DNA of 64,000 bases from Ottelia alismoides (lineage: Eukaryota > Streptophyta > Magnoliopsida > Alismatales > Hydrocharitaceae): contig JAZKJV010000687.1 of assembly GCA_037367405.1 (NCBI GenBank), forward strand, positions 992,001 through 1,056,000, in the 5' to 3' direction. Each line of letters opens with the position of its first letter. Position 1 is the stretch's first letter. Under the pieces are notes generated by a model. That model had not been told where the DNA came from. It saw only the letters and a program-made list of their open reading frames with translations, and searched no databases. This document shows, piece by piece, positions 33,793 to 44,865 of this stretch. A program made the translations under genes and the position numbers.

Positions 33793-36700
33793 TGATGAAT
33801 TCAAGATTCATGAACACTTCTATTGCATTGTGTCTTAAACCCCAAAAAAATACATTTAAAAATACATTAATTCTCACATCATATAAAAATACCATTCATG
33901 AATAAAATGCATTTTAATAAATTAAAGCATGTAAATAAAAGAAAAAAAGAAAGAAAAAAAGAAGACTTACTGTAAATATGTATATATATACAATATGACT
34001 AATTAAATATAAATATAGATACAAAATATATTTATATAACCTAACCTCTAAGACTAAGTCAACATGGATTTGTCCACAAATAATAAAGTAGGGGAGATAA
34101 GGAAGTAAACAAAAAAATAACTAAAATTGTACATCATACATTAATTCATATTTATTCATTATTTACCAAAACTTCAAATAATTTTAATTAATTCATTTGT
34201 TCATATTTTTCACCAAACTCTTTTCCCTTGTGTTTATAAATATATATAAAAATATAAAAATCATAAAAAATCTTAACATGTATATATGCCAGAAAATCTG
34301 GTTATCAGTGTGTCGAATTCCCAACTTCAAACCTCATAACTTCTCATACGAACTCCAATTTTAATCTACTCAACCTTAAAGTTCATAAAATAATATTATA
34401 TAATTAATGAAGATGATTTCACTAAAATTGAAGTCAGTTTGCAAAAAGTCAGTTTTGGGACCTAATGGCAATTGGGTTTTTAGGCTATTTATTTTATTCT
34501 ATACATACTATTTATAGAAACTTGGATTTTATAGTTTTTAACCTTTATCTATAAAAAAATTCAGAAATTAAAACCTTTATTTAATATTTTTAATTCAAAA
34601 ACACAAAAATATAGATGAATTTAAACTTTAAACTATATACATGTATTTATTAATATATGAATTAATTTTTTAAAACATAAAAAATCACACAAACCTGTTT
34701 TATTATTATAATAATTAAAAAATATAAAAATAATATATTATTTAGTAAATACTAAATTAAAAAAAAATAATCTATTTATTAAGTATACTATATATTTATT
34801 TATATTATATTTATATATCCTAAAAAATTATTATTTATAAAAATAAATTATATCATAATTTACATAAATTAATTATTTGCATTTTTTTATTTTTATACAT
34901 ATTTAAAATAAAGATATTTACTATTTAGTGTATAATTTATATCTTATTTAAGGTTCTGACCTTTGTGGTACTGACACCTGTCAGCACCACAAGTCTTCTT
35001 CCTCCAAGACCCTAGTCCATTTTTTGTTTTGACAACTGATCTTAACTAATTTACTCATGTTTCATCTTCCATCCAAACCATGATTAGAGCCCTTCATTTC
35101 CTATATCTAACAACCATAATTCATGCTATCCATCAGATCTACCTCTACCCATCTTCGATCATCCTATTTAAATCACCAAAAGTCACAATTCCAAACTAAC
35201 TCCCCCAACTTCTCTAGAATACATTGTTCTAGTGACCGACTAACCACCTTCTTCATCGTGAGCTGCCTACTCTGGTAGTGACAGCATCTGGTGACCGGCC
35301 TACGTGGAAGTTGGATCGTCGGAGGAGTCATTCCAAGTCTTACTCTGCCTTGCACCGCTGTTTTCGTGATGTGGAGCTCCTGCGAAGTACCCGTCGTCGA
35401 GTGATCACCAGAGGATCTTATACCCTCAATTTCCCAGGTATTTCATTCATCTTTTCTCTTTAATTCCTTATTTCTCATGTCCATTAGATCACTTAATCAC
35501 ATGATTAGATCTTCATAAGCCTCTTTCTTAATCCACAACCGAAATCCCTTCTCAATTTTGCTTTATTCATATTCAAATTGCAATCAGAACTTCACCATTT
35601 CTTGAGCTATTATTCATATATGCAAAGCCTTAAAATCTTGGTCGATTCCTCTTTGAACCGAGCAATTAAAACCACCTTGTTGGTAGCCATAGCATCTAGA
35701 GCATCATCAATTCATCATATGGAGATTCACATCCTTCGCTTGGTCTTCTTCACATGTCCTAGTCCGATCAAGAGCATCAACTTCTAGGTTGGAAACTCTA
35801 GCAGCCGAGGCATTCATCTCACATCGCTGCCCTTCTCCAACCATCCCCCAATGAAGGGGTGTTCTGACCCCCTTCTGGCCCTATAGGGGGTATTCCATAG
35901 CCGCGGCGTCGCACGAGAAGGAGTTTATCCAAAACCGCCGTCATCGCTGAGACTTTTGGGGAGGAATATCCTCAATAACTTGCATTACAGTTTGTTGATA
36001 CATGTCCTGCATGGAAGATCCATATCGATCGAAGACTTCTAATTGTAGTCGTCAAAGCCCCAATTAGAGGAACATTTGCATAAAAGCCCCAACATACTTA
36101 CAAGGATTCCATAGTGCTCCAGAAGTTTTCAATATTACATTTAGGTGCGTACGAGGACATATTTGTAAACATCAGGACTTTTTCTTACAAATAGGTCCTT
36201 GTGCAGGGACTTATTTGAAAGAATTCTATTTTTTCTTGTGTTTTTTTACAGTGATACCCCTAAACATTGTGGTTATTTTGGATACTATATTTCTACAATT
36301 TGATGATGATTTTCTTGGGCTAGTTACTTAACTATGCTAGTTTTCTTTTGAGTCATTTTTCGATGATTTTTATCATGATTTTATCGAGATTTAATTCTTC
36401 AACTTCTGACTCCATCTTGATTCTGTTTTGAGTGTTTTTTGAGCCCGTTACTCGACTTCTGTTTGCAATCTACTACATAGTATCACATACTATTTCTAAT
36501 CTAATATTACTATATTGTAGATCATTTTCTTGAAAAATATCACTTTGAAAAATTTAATAAAAAATGGAAAAGTAAAAATCAAATTTAAAAATATGAAAAC
36601 TAAAATGATAAAAAGATTTTCCTAGTGAAGAAATAAAAAAATCACAAAAATATTTTTTTCCTCAAACATCAAAGCATGATTTTCTCCTTACTTGTGTTTG

Positions 36701-36879
36701 ACCCATGAACACTTGCCTGGTAAAATAAATAGTGAAAATCAAAATAAGGAGAGAGCCTCATTTTCTCTTTCTCTTTCTCTCTCTTATGGTTTTTATGTCT
36801 TTTGTTTGATAATTAGATTCTTCTCAGCGGTTCACTACATCTGACATCAATTTGATCGCTAGAGAAATCTACATTATCC
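33793..36879 (+). repeat. 3' LTR of element B
   Basis: 3087 bp. Starts TGATGAATTCAAGATTCATG; ends ACATTATCC (CA mutated to CC) before the TSD CAATC. Features: palindrome TGTGGTACTGACACCTGTCAGCACCACA-type repeat at 34964-34991 (also at 38245 in the copy at 37059), a candidate leader intron at 35438-35686, and a TCGACC-like U5 block near 36690-36730. Confidence 0.9.
34964..34991. repeat. Palindrome in B-type LTR upstream of promoter region
   Basis: TGTGGTACTGACA, 2 nt, TGTCAGCACCACA is an inverted repeat with one mismatch per arm. Decayed versions occur at 25386-25415 and 27289-27312, and a good one at about 38243-38270. It could be a protein-binding site. Confidence 0.5.
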
Positions 36880-37058
36880 CAATCCAAGTACAATATCTGA
36901 GCGATGAATCTCCATATTTCATCTCATAAGGTTCGACATCTTCTTCACAAACAAAGAGCACTAAAGAGGATGGAGATCCACAAGCAATCGATTCGATAAC
37001 ATAATGATGTGACAAAGGCGACGAAGCTTTCTAGGTCAATATGTGGACGACTTTAAGC
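36880..37058. other. Flanking DNA between element B and the next LTR
   Basis: Resumes the sequence interrupted at 23737 (after the duplicated CAATC). No coding sequence is recognised; probably more of the copia-1 5' region. Confidence 0.4.
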
Positions 37059-38340
37059 TGTTGAATTCATGATTTATTAACCTTTTTTCACAATTTATCT
37101 TAAAACACTTAACAAATGCATGTAAATATCCATTAATTTTCATATCTTATAAAAATACAATTCATAAATAAAAATGCATTTTTATGCATTAAAAACATGT
37201 AAATAACTAAAGAAAAAAAAGAATGAAAAGAAAAGAGGTCGACTATAAATTTATATATATTGTACAATATGACTAAAATCAATATAAATATAGATGAAAG
37301 ATATATTTATATGACCTAACCCCCCGAGAGCAAGTCAGTATGGATAGATCGACAAACAATAAAGTAGGGGGAGATAAGGAAGAAAATATTAAAAAATAAT
37401 TAATTGTGCACATTGCAAATTAATTCTTTCCCCCCATTATTTAACAAAATTTATAATATTTTTAATTAATTCATTTGTGCATAATTTTCACCAATCTCAT
37501 TTCCCTTGTGTTTTAAAAAATGTATATGAAAAGAAATCCTAAAAAATCTCGATCAGTGCATATGCCAAGAAATCTTGTTTTCAATTTGTCAATTTCTAAA
37601 CTTCCGAACCTCAAAACTTCTTCATACGAACTCTAATTTCACTCTACTCACATTTTAAATTCAAAAAAATAATATTCTTTAATTAACAAACGTGATTTCA
37701 TTAAAATTAGAGTCTGTTTGACCTAATGGCAATTGAGTTTCTAGGCTATTTATTTTATTCTATAAATATTATTTATAGAATACTTGATTTTATAATTTTT
37801 AACTATTTTCTTGATCTTGTAGTTTATCTATGAAAATTCAGAATTTAAAACCTTTATTAATATTTTAAATAATTCAAATATCCTAAGCTACAAATGAATA
37901 TGAACCGAGGAATGCATATATGTATTTAATAACATATATATTTATTTATAAAAATTCATAAAAATATAAACATCCTATTTAAATAATAATAATAAATAAA
38001 TATAAAAAATATATTATTTATTAAAATATTAAATTAAAAATGAATAACCTATTTATTAAGTATACTATATATGTATTTATTAGTATTATGTTTATATTTC
38101 ATAATATATATATTATTTATAAAAATACATTATATTATAGTTTAGGTAATTTAATTATTTACATTTTTTACTTTTACACCTTTTTAAAATAATGTTATCT
38201 ATTATTTAATATCTATTTATTAATTTAACTAATCTTCTAACCACTATGGTCCTGACACATGTCAGCACCACAACCATCTTTTCCCCGAAAAGCTGTTCCA
38301 ACTTCTATTTCAACCACCTAACTTCACAGGTTTTTTCCAC
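37059..38340 (+). mobile_element. Truncated B-type LTR
   Basis: Starts TGTTGAATTCATGATTTATT and follows the B-type LTR through the 'gacctaatggcaattgagtt' block (37728) and the GACACATGTCAGCACCAC palindrome (about 38250). Similarity stops near 38340, so the promoter, leader and U5 parts are missing. It is joined to a minus-strand copia fragment. Confidence 0.75.
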
Positions 38341-38344
38341 GCAT

Positions 38345-39990
38345 TATTTCCCCTCTTTCTATTGAAGATCCATTTACACCTTAATGGGTCTAACCCTTTT
38401 AGGTGGATCCTTGAGGGTCCATATACAACACTTGTATATGAAGTCTACCTTAGACCTTTATTGCTAATATCCATCTTTCCATGTTATGATCCTCAGGAGC
38501 TTCATCACATGAAGACCGATCATTTTCAGACTTAACTGACACAAGGAATACATCCTAAAACTCATTTGAAGAGGTATTAATGTTTCATCTTTAATTGTCC
38601 CTTTTAGTTTCCAATTTCTGGAGCCTCATTATCTTTTCGAGATTAAATGAGTTCCTATACTTCATTTTCATCTTGATTCTCAAGAGAGTCATCCTATAAG
38701 AATCATATTCTCAAAGATGAGATATTTTAAGAATCTCAATGTCGTAAAGTAGGTATCAAATACCATCCTTTATTTTCCTAATGAAGTAGCACTCTCAAGT
38801 GCTAGATTCCAGCTTACATGCATGGAACCTTATTAAGGATATATATTGTAGTCTCTACTACACATATATACCTAGAAACTAAGGGATAATTATGCTAAAA
38901 TTCATAATTGATCAAATCATGTCGCACACGATCTAATTGTATCTTCCTACAACTCCATTGAGTTTAGGTGTGTCAGGAGGATTGAGATAGAAATGATATT
39001 CATATCTCCATAAGATATTCTTTGAATTCATCTAATAGGTACTTGCTACCTTGGTTAGATCAAATTCATTTAGTCTTCCTTCAAACTTTGGTTCTAAACC
39101 AAAATTACGAAATCTTTGAACATTTCAAAGGTTTCTCAGGTGAAGAGAAGAAATCTCATATCATACATGATCATCAATAGATATCACATATCCACAATGT
39201 TCACTATGATATAGATGATTCACATACATCAATATGTATGAGATCTCGAATACCTTGACATCTTACACCTTTCCAAAAAAAAGGTGTATTGGGCATTTTA
39301 CTTTGAATACAATATTCACAAGTATGTAAGATTTGAAATTTTAGACATTCTAAAGTTTCATATCTTACTAGTCTATTGATCTCATCAGCAGACATATGTC
39401 CAAAACTTGATGCTAAATCATTGTCAAATGATCTTAAGGCACAAGTCGTCATGGACATGAGTTGGAACTCTTTATCCTCCTATTGATCTTATAAGGTTTA
39501 ACTTTCAGTATTAGAAATCTCAATGAACCATTCATTAAATTTCTAATTTAGTAGAGTCCACCAGATGCTAGATTATTATCTGAAATATATCCATCATAAC
39601 TCTTTATGATAGGTTTATTCCAGAATTCATGTTTATTTCCAACATTTAGAAACAAACAATGAATGTATTCTAATATCTAGGTCATAGAGACATTCTCTAA
39701 GACTAAGGCTCTCCCACTGAAATTTAAGAAATATATCAATCCAAAAGAGATTGTTGCAACAATTGCATCAATGTATATGTGGATAACTATAAACCTTATG
39801 ATCAAATTTTTCCAGTCTTCTAAAACATGTGCAACACATTGCAAGTGTTGTTAGAAGATTGAGATACAATTATCAGACTTTATCTTATCAAATAAGCAAG
39901 TCAATTTCAATGATCAAATGTTGATATAGATTATTATGATGCACTATCTGAGTCCTTCTCTAAGGATTCTAGACAGACTTGATAGTCATA
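38345..39990 (-). pseudogene. Copia-2 front part (protease, GAG-pre-integrase, integrase, RT start), inverted
   Basis: On the minus strand from right to left: a GAG-pre-integrase segment FGHMSADEINRLVRYETLEC (about 39400) with zinc cysteines CEYCIQSK, GIRDLIHIDVC with the first catalytic Asp, then, after frameshifts, the TPKLNGVV segment (38960-38990), LNKVP (near 38830), and near 38370 the RT N-terminal region (DPPKRVRPIKV). It then stops, and the matching continuation of RT lies at 40029 on the plus strand. The open frame at 39204-39458 covers only the GAG-pre-integrase part. Confidence 0.75.
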
Positions 39991-40028
39991 CTATCAACAC
40001 ATCAATTTATTGCAGTATATGACCTGAT

Positions 40029-40810
40029 GAGAAGGTAGAGACCTTCAAAGCACGGTTCGTAGCCATGAGCTACACACCGAAGAGAAGACATCGATTGCAA
40101 TGTGGCATGCTTTTCAGTGATCATGCTTAAACCCATCAGAATATTGCTAACCCTAGCTACACAATTTGACTATGGCATCTTCAAGATGTGAATCAAGATT
40201 GTATTCCTCTATGAATACCTCTTTGAGGATATCCACATGAAGTTGCCCCAAGGCTTCATGGTTGAGAAATGTAAGATGTGATAGCTAAAGAACTCCATCT
40301 TTGGACTCAAATAAGCTTCTTGTTGTTGGAACATAAGATTGGATGAAATTATAAATGTTATAATTTCAGATATAATCTTAGTGCACCATGTGAAGCTTAG
40401 TGGGAGTGCCATTGTATTCATCATGCTAAATGTAGATAATATCCTAATCATTTGGAATGATGTAAGGATGATAATAAGCGTTTTATGACCTGGCTATTCC
40501 ATACCTTGAGATATGATCTCAAAGATGCCTCTTAGATCTTAGTTCTGAAGGTGTTCAGAAGCAGAGAAAAGAGGGTATTGGGACTTTCACATTTGTAGTA
40601 CACTCTGGACATGTTCCATTTTCTGGAAATTCCAAGAAATGCTTTCTTACCTTTAAGATTTAGTACTGACCTATCTAAAGGGATAGCACCTCAAAGAGTT
40701 GAGGAAATGAATGCTAAAACTGCTTGCCCTTTTGTGCATTGGTTACGAGAAGCTAAAAGTATGCTAGAAGTGTGCAAAAGACAGATATCTACCATGCAGT
40801 GGGAGTAGTA
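40029..40810 (+). pseudogene. Copia-2 reverse transcriptase fragment
   Basis: Plus-strand reading begins EKVETFKARFVAMSYTPK (usual KVxTFKARLVAKGYTQK), then after frameshifts AMLKPIRILLTLATQFDYGI, the ATP-like segment near 40245 and, at 40640-40800, the region equivalent to LSKxxxPxTPEExxxM...YASAVG...ARPDI. Stops and frameshifts are numerous. I do not see a clean YVDD catalytic box. Confidence 0.75.
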
Positions 40811-41282
40811 AACTGTTACTAATCCTACTATGGAGATAGAACACTTAATTGTAGTAATAACAATATCTTCAAAGATAATAAGGCTTTAGAGATAGTGATC
40901 TCTAAGTCTTATCTTCAAGAAATTAAGACTTTTAGATGGAGATCTAAAAGGTCTTAACTGCGAATACCTTAGGATATAGAGATCTCAAGGGATAAGGGTG
41001 TTCTAATAAGGATAATAGAAATTACATGCTGGTTATAATAATATTTCTTTGAGTTGTAGTATCAAGGATACTATGACTGACAAGATTGAGTATTGGTTGC
41101 ATTAGATGCAACATTCGCATTAGATGCGAGCACTGTTACTGGGGATATGCAAGTGCCGTAAAAGGACTTGGCGTAGTCTCGCGGGAACAGAGTGACTGAT
41201 CGGCTTACCTAGCTATTTTCTAAATAGCCTATGATTGTCACATGAGTGTGGGTTTAAATGATTAGCCCATTAATGGCTCTTT
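40811..41282 (+). other. Decayed copia-2 RNase H region
   Basis: Lies between RT remnants and the copia polypurine tract, where RNase H should be. I cannot find a continuous domain, only short stop-interrupted frames. Confidence 0.35.
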
Positions 41283-41297
41283 GGGCTAGTGGAAGAT
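41283..41297 (+). promoter_or_regulatory. Copia polypurine tract
   Basis: GGGCTAGTGGAAGAT, followed by TGTTGG at 41298, the usual copia arrangement of a G/A-rich tract (commonly AGTGGGAGATTG) next to the 3' LTR. Confidence 0.7.
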
Positions 41298-42307
41298 TGT
41301 TGGACATGCGACCCACGGCGAGCCATTATGCAATAAATGTTATTGCAAGTATCATTCCCTGATCTGAAATGAAGAATAAATAATTTACATAATAGGTCCC
41401 TCTGTACAATTAGGGTTATGTACCATGGCCATCTTAATGATCATACAGCTGTTGATTCATTAAATGAATCATAGAGGCTGGTGCTTGGATGAATATCTAA
41501 TGGGTTAGATAGAGGACTCATCAAGCACCGTCAAATGATTATTAAGAGATGATCTCCAGCCTGAGTAGGAGATGGCAATCCTTTCTCACATAGGCTGATA
41601 TCTGACCGACCTCTTGATGCAGGTCCTCTGCATGGGAATAGTGATTCGGAGGTGTCAGATTAGTTAAGTCAATGGGTTGACTTAGCGAGATCGAGATAAC
41701 CTAAGTCCTATGTTGAACACTGTCACAGCATAGGCACACATCCTCTGACTAGAGACAGATGTGTTACTATATGTCTGAGTATGTACATTTGGCAGACCAT
41801 TAGGTTAATGACCTAATCAAGGTCTATACACCGGCGAGCTGGTGTGCATATAAGGGCATATGAGTAATACAATCTCTCAAAGGGATCATACAGGTTCACT
41901 TGTGAACCGGAAGACATGAGCTCACTCATGAGGTATTGGGACCGATCAAATTCCATGCATGGTCGTCGTGCTTTGGAAGCATGACAAGAATTTGAAGGTA
42001 TGATATATGCTTTGGGAAAGCATATGATCGATACCAAATCCCAATGACCAAGATTGAGAAACTTGGTGATCGAACCCTGAAGAAGACAGTATAAAATAGA
42101 TCTTCATCTTCAGGTTGATCATTGGTCTTCCGGTATGCAGGATGTGCAGGTATTGGGAATACCTGAGGGTGATGTGATCATAAACGATTGTATAACCATG
42201 ACAATTCCAGTCCGAGGGAGTGATGAAACATGTCTGGATTTTAGTGACTCCTCTCAGTAGAGAAGTAACCTGATCTTAGTCCAAATGTTGGACATTGATC
42301 TGAATGT

Positions 42308-42381
42308 GATTCAGATGCAATGAGAAGATTAAGTATACGGACTTGATTCAGATGCAATGAGAAGATTAAGTATACGGACTT
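42308..42381 (+). repeat. 37-bp tandem duplication in copia LTR
   Basis: Two identical units starting GATTCAGATGCAATGAGAAG at 42308 and 42345. Identity implies a recent duplication relative to the decay of the coding region. Confidence 0.9.
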
Positions 42382-42575
42382 GATTTAATCAAGCATCTAT
42401 GAGAGGTCCGTTAGATCTGGATTTGAGATGAGATCTCAACATCCAAGTCACTATACGTGGAACAGTACAATCACCATGTCCTTATCTCCAAGTATCTACG
42501 GAGAAGGCACATTATTCTTGAAGGAGTTCAAGAATAATTCCTATGATGAATTTAGTATCCAAGCAAGAAGGTTTT

Positions 42576-42745
42576 GATAATTAAATGAGATTTATTTATC
42601 AAAGTATAATATGAATAAGATTCATATTGTGAGAATGTGTCCAAGATAATTAAATGAGATTTAATTATTAAGTATAATATGAATAAGATTCATATTGTGA
42701 GAATGATTATCCAAGATAATTAAATAAGATTTAATTATCAAGGAT
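42576..42745 (+). repeat. About 70-bp tandem repeat in copia LTR, 2.4 copies
   Basis: Units starting GATAATTAAATGAGATTTA at 42576, 42645 and 42715, each with ATGAATAAGATTCATATTGT in the first two. Confidence 0.88.
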
Positions 42746-43047
42746 AAGCAGATCATGGATAGTGCTATCCAGAATATCTGTGTATATTATAAATGTGATT
42801 TATAATATATCAGAGAGAGAGAGAGAGAAATATTGTAAATAGCATTTGTTAATTATTAATGTGGATTGGATCCACATTAGTTAATTAACTAGAAATGTAA
42901 TTTACAAATTAGTTTGGGATGTGAATATGATTCACATATTTTTTCAATGGCATGATTGAAATATTCACAAATTAATTTGGAATTAATTTGGTGGATATTA
43001 TTGCAATAATAGTTATTGCAATTAATTAAGAAATAACGAGATAAAAT

Positions 43048-43149
43048 AAAAGGAGACAAAATACCACCAAATTATAAGGTGGCGTCACCTATGACTTAGT
43101 CATAGGTGATGCCCCCTATAATTTAGGGTGGTTTGTTGTCTCTCCTTTT
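43048..43149. repeat. 100-nt imperfect hairpin in copia LTR
   Basis: AAAAGGAGAC pairs with GTCTCTCCTTTT, ACCACC with GGTGGT, AAATTATA with TATAATTT, and GTCACCTATGA with TCATAGGTGAT around the loop CTTAG. Weaker pairing continues outward to about 43023 and 43178. Confidence 0.8.
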
Positions 43150-43349
43150 TTGTTATCATATTATCTCTTAGTAACTAATTTATGTTAATTAAATTGTGTT
43201 GATAATAATTCAACATATATTTAATTTAATATAAATTAATGTTGTTGGTTTTTAACCAACAACAATCATAGCCGTTGGATGGCTCTTGGATTACAATGAC
43301 CACTGGATCCATGAGAGCCATGGATTGAGATCCATTGGATCCCAAACTA

Positions 43350-43359
43350 ATATATAAAG
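43350..43359 (+). promoter_or_regulatory. TATA box of copia LTR
   Basis: ATATATAAAG in front of a TC-rich leader; good fit to a polymerase II core promoter at the U3/R border. Confidence 0.55.
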
Positions 43360-43831
43360 AGGGTAGCCTTAGCCCTTGAAAGCTACACCAAGTAGACGCC
43401 TACTCTACTTCTCTCTCTCTCCCTCTCATTCTCGAGCTCTCTCTCTCTCTCCAAAGGGTGGACGACCACCATTGTTGAGAAAAGAGAGAAGTTTTCGCCT
43501 TCGCCTTCGACGACTCGAGGATCTCCTTCTTCTTCGTGGCTACTTGCTATAGAGGAAGACAACGGATTTCGCTTGACGAAATCAGGGGATCTATTGCTTG
43601 GATCTTCATCGAGGATTGCGGGAGGGACGCGACTCATCATCGTGCCCGCAAGTGCGTTCTTCGTGGATCGGACTTGAGACAGGAGGATCTCTTGTTTGGG
43701 ATCTAGCGATCACAACCACGCTTCAAAGGTATTCCTTATACTTTGTGGATTGATGAAACGATCCGAGAAGTGTTCTCGTGATCATGTGGTTTCACCATTT
43801 GATTTAAAATTTTTAAATTCCGCTGCACCTT

Positions 43832-43891
43832 GCGACTAGTACGACTAGTCGCCCCGATCGTATTCGATACGATCATCACGCTTCCGTGATG
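43832..43891. repeat. Three consecutive perfect hairpins at the copia LTR end
   Basis: GCGACTAGT-ACG-ACTAGTCGC (43832-43852), GATCGTAT-TCG-ATACGATC (43856-43874) and CATCACG-CTTC-CGTGATG (43874-43891). Stems of 9, 8 and 7 bp lie within 60 bp and stop 26 bp before the LTR end. Confidence 0.9.
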
Positions 43892-43917
43892 CGCTTGAGG
43901 ATTCTCAATACCCTTCA

Positions 43918-44487
43918 ACCATCGCTCCCGAGGACCAGGACAAGACTACCTTTACCTGTCCCTTCAGCACATACGCTTTCCGACGCATGCCATTTGGGAT
44001 ATGCAATGCCCCTGCAATCTTTCAGAGATGCATGCTGTCGATCTTTTTGAACATGGTAGGGGAGTGCTTGGAGGTCTTCATGGATGATTTCTCGATTTAC
44101 GGTGACGGATTCGACTCCTGTCTTGACTGCCTAGACCGAGTACTTCAGCGATGTATAAAGGTTCACTTGGTGTTATCTTGGGAGAAGAGTCACTTCATGG
44201 TGACTCAAGGGTCGGTGTTTGGCCACATCATCTCCAACGGGGGCATGGAGGTTGATCCGGCCAAGGTAGATGTCATTAGAAAACTCGCACCGCCGTCCAA
44301 TTTGCGGCAGTTACGGTCATTCCTGGGGCACGTCGGTTTCTACCGACGATTCATTTATGATTTCAGTAGGATTGCCCGACCATTGACTGACCTGCTGACG
44401 AAAGACACCGAGTTCCTTGTCGATGATAAGTGTCTTTCGTCCTTTGAGACTCTCAAGAGATGTATTGTTGAGGCTCCTGTTCTCTAG
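43918..44487 (+). pseudogene. Athila reverse transcriptase, C-terminal two thirds (G1)
   Basis: Begins abruptly at IAPEDQDKTTFTCPFSTYAF after the copia LTR; the fingers domain upstream is missing from the window. Visible motifs: RRMPFGICNAPAIFQRCM, the catalytic box VFMDDFSIYGD (F-M-D-D form, typical of Athila), LVLSWEKSHFMV, and the thumb/connection FLGHVGFYRRFI. Ends at TAG (44485-44487), where G2 has CAG, then continues in frame into RNase H. Without the N-terminus it cannot be active. Confidence 0.93.
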
Positions 44488-44865
44488 CCGCCTGATTGGT
44501 CTCTCCCATTCGAGATCATGACGTATGCCTCCGATTTTGCTGTGGGGGCAGTACTGGGACAGAGGACGGATGGAGTTCCATTTGCTATCCACTACGCTAG
44601 CCACACATTGGATTCCGCACAACAGAACTACACAGTCACAGAGAAGGAGATGCTAGCCGTAGTGTTCGCCCTAGATAAGTTTAGATCATACATTATTGGA
44701 TCTAGAGTGACCTTGTACACAGACCATACTGCCATTAGGTACCTCATGGCAAAGAAGGATGCCAAGGCCAGACTGACTAGATGGATCCTTCTACTCCAGG
44801 AGTTTGACATTGAGATTAAGGATAAACCTGGAGTCAAGAATGTGGTGGCGGATCATCTCTCCTGA
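44488..44865 (+). pseudogene. Athila RNase H domain (G1)
   Basis: In frame with RT after the TAG. Contains [13 protein letters not shown] (G2 has DASDF, so the first catalytic Asp is Tyr here), [29 protein letters not shown] and [11 protein letters not shown]. Ends in TGA (44863-44865) where G2 has CGT. Confidence 0.9.

Larger units (their letters stand above)
23738..36879 (+). mobile_element. Element B: complete, largely non-coding LTR retrotransposon
   Basis: 5' LTR 23738-30311 (expanded by two insertions), interior 30312-33792 and 3' LTR 33793-36879, flanked by the TSD CAATC (23733-23737, 36880-36884). Primer site, leader hairpin, 3' UTR hairpins and PPT match the Athila-like elements, but the 3.5-kb interior has no recognisable gag or pol. 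It is therefore a large retrotransposon derivative (LARD-like) that would need proteins in trans. Confidence 0.9.
41298..43917 (+). repeat. Copia-2 3' LTR
   Basis: About 2620 bp from TGTTGGACATGC to CCCTTCA, directly abutting Athila RT coding sequence, which it interrupts. It contains a 37-bp tandem duplication, a 70-bp tandem repeat, an AG microsatellite (42812-42828), a 100-nt hairpin, a TATA box, a TC-rich leader (43404-43450) and three hairpins before its end. The ORF at 43383-43640 (minus) lies in the TC-rich leader and is not a supported gene. Confidence 0.75.

Noticed and set aside
42308..42745. Tandem repeats as a possible CRISPR array or satellite
   Set aside because: Only two to three copies, no unique spacers of regular size, and contained in a copia LTR.
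43383..43640. 85-codon minus-strand ORF with charged Arg/Glu repeats
   Set aside because: It is the reverse complement of the TC-rich leader of the copia LTR.
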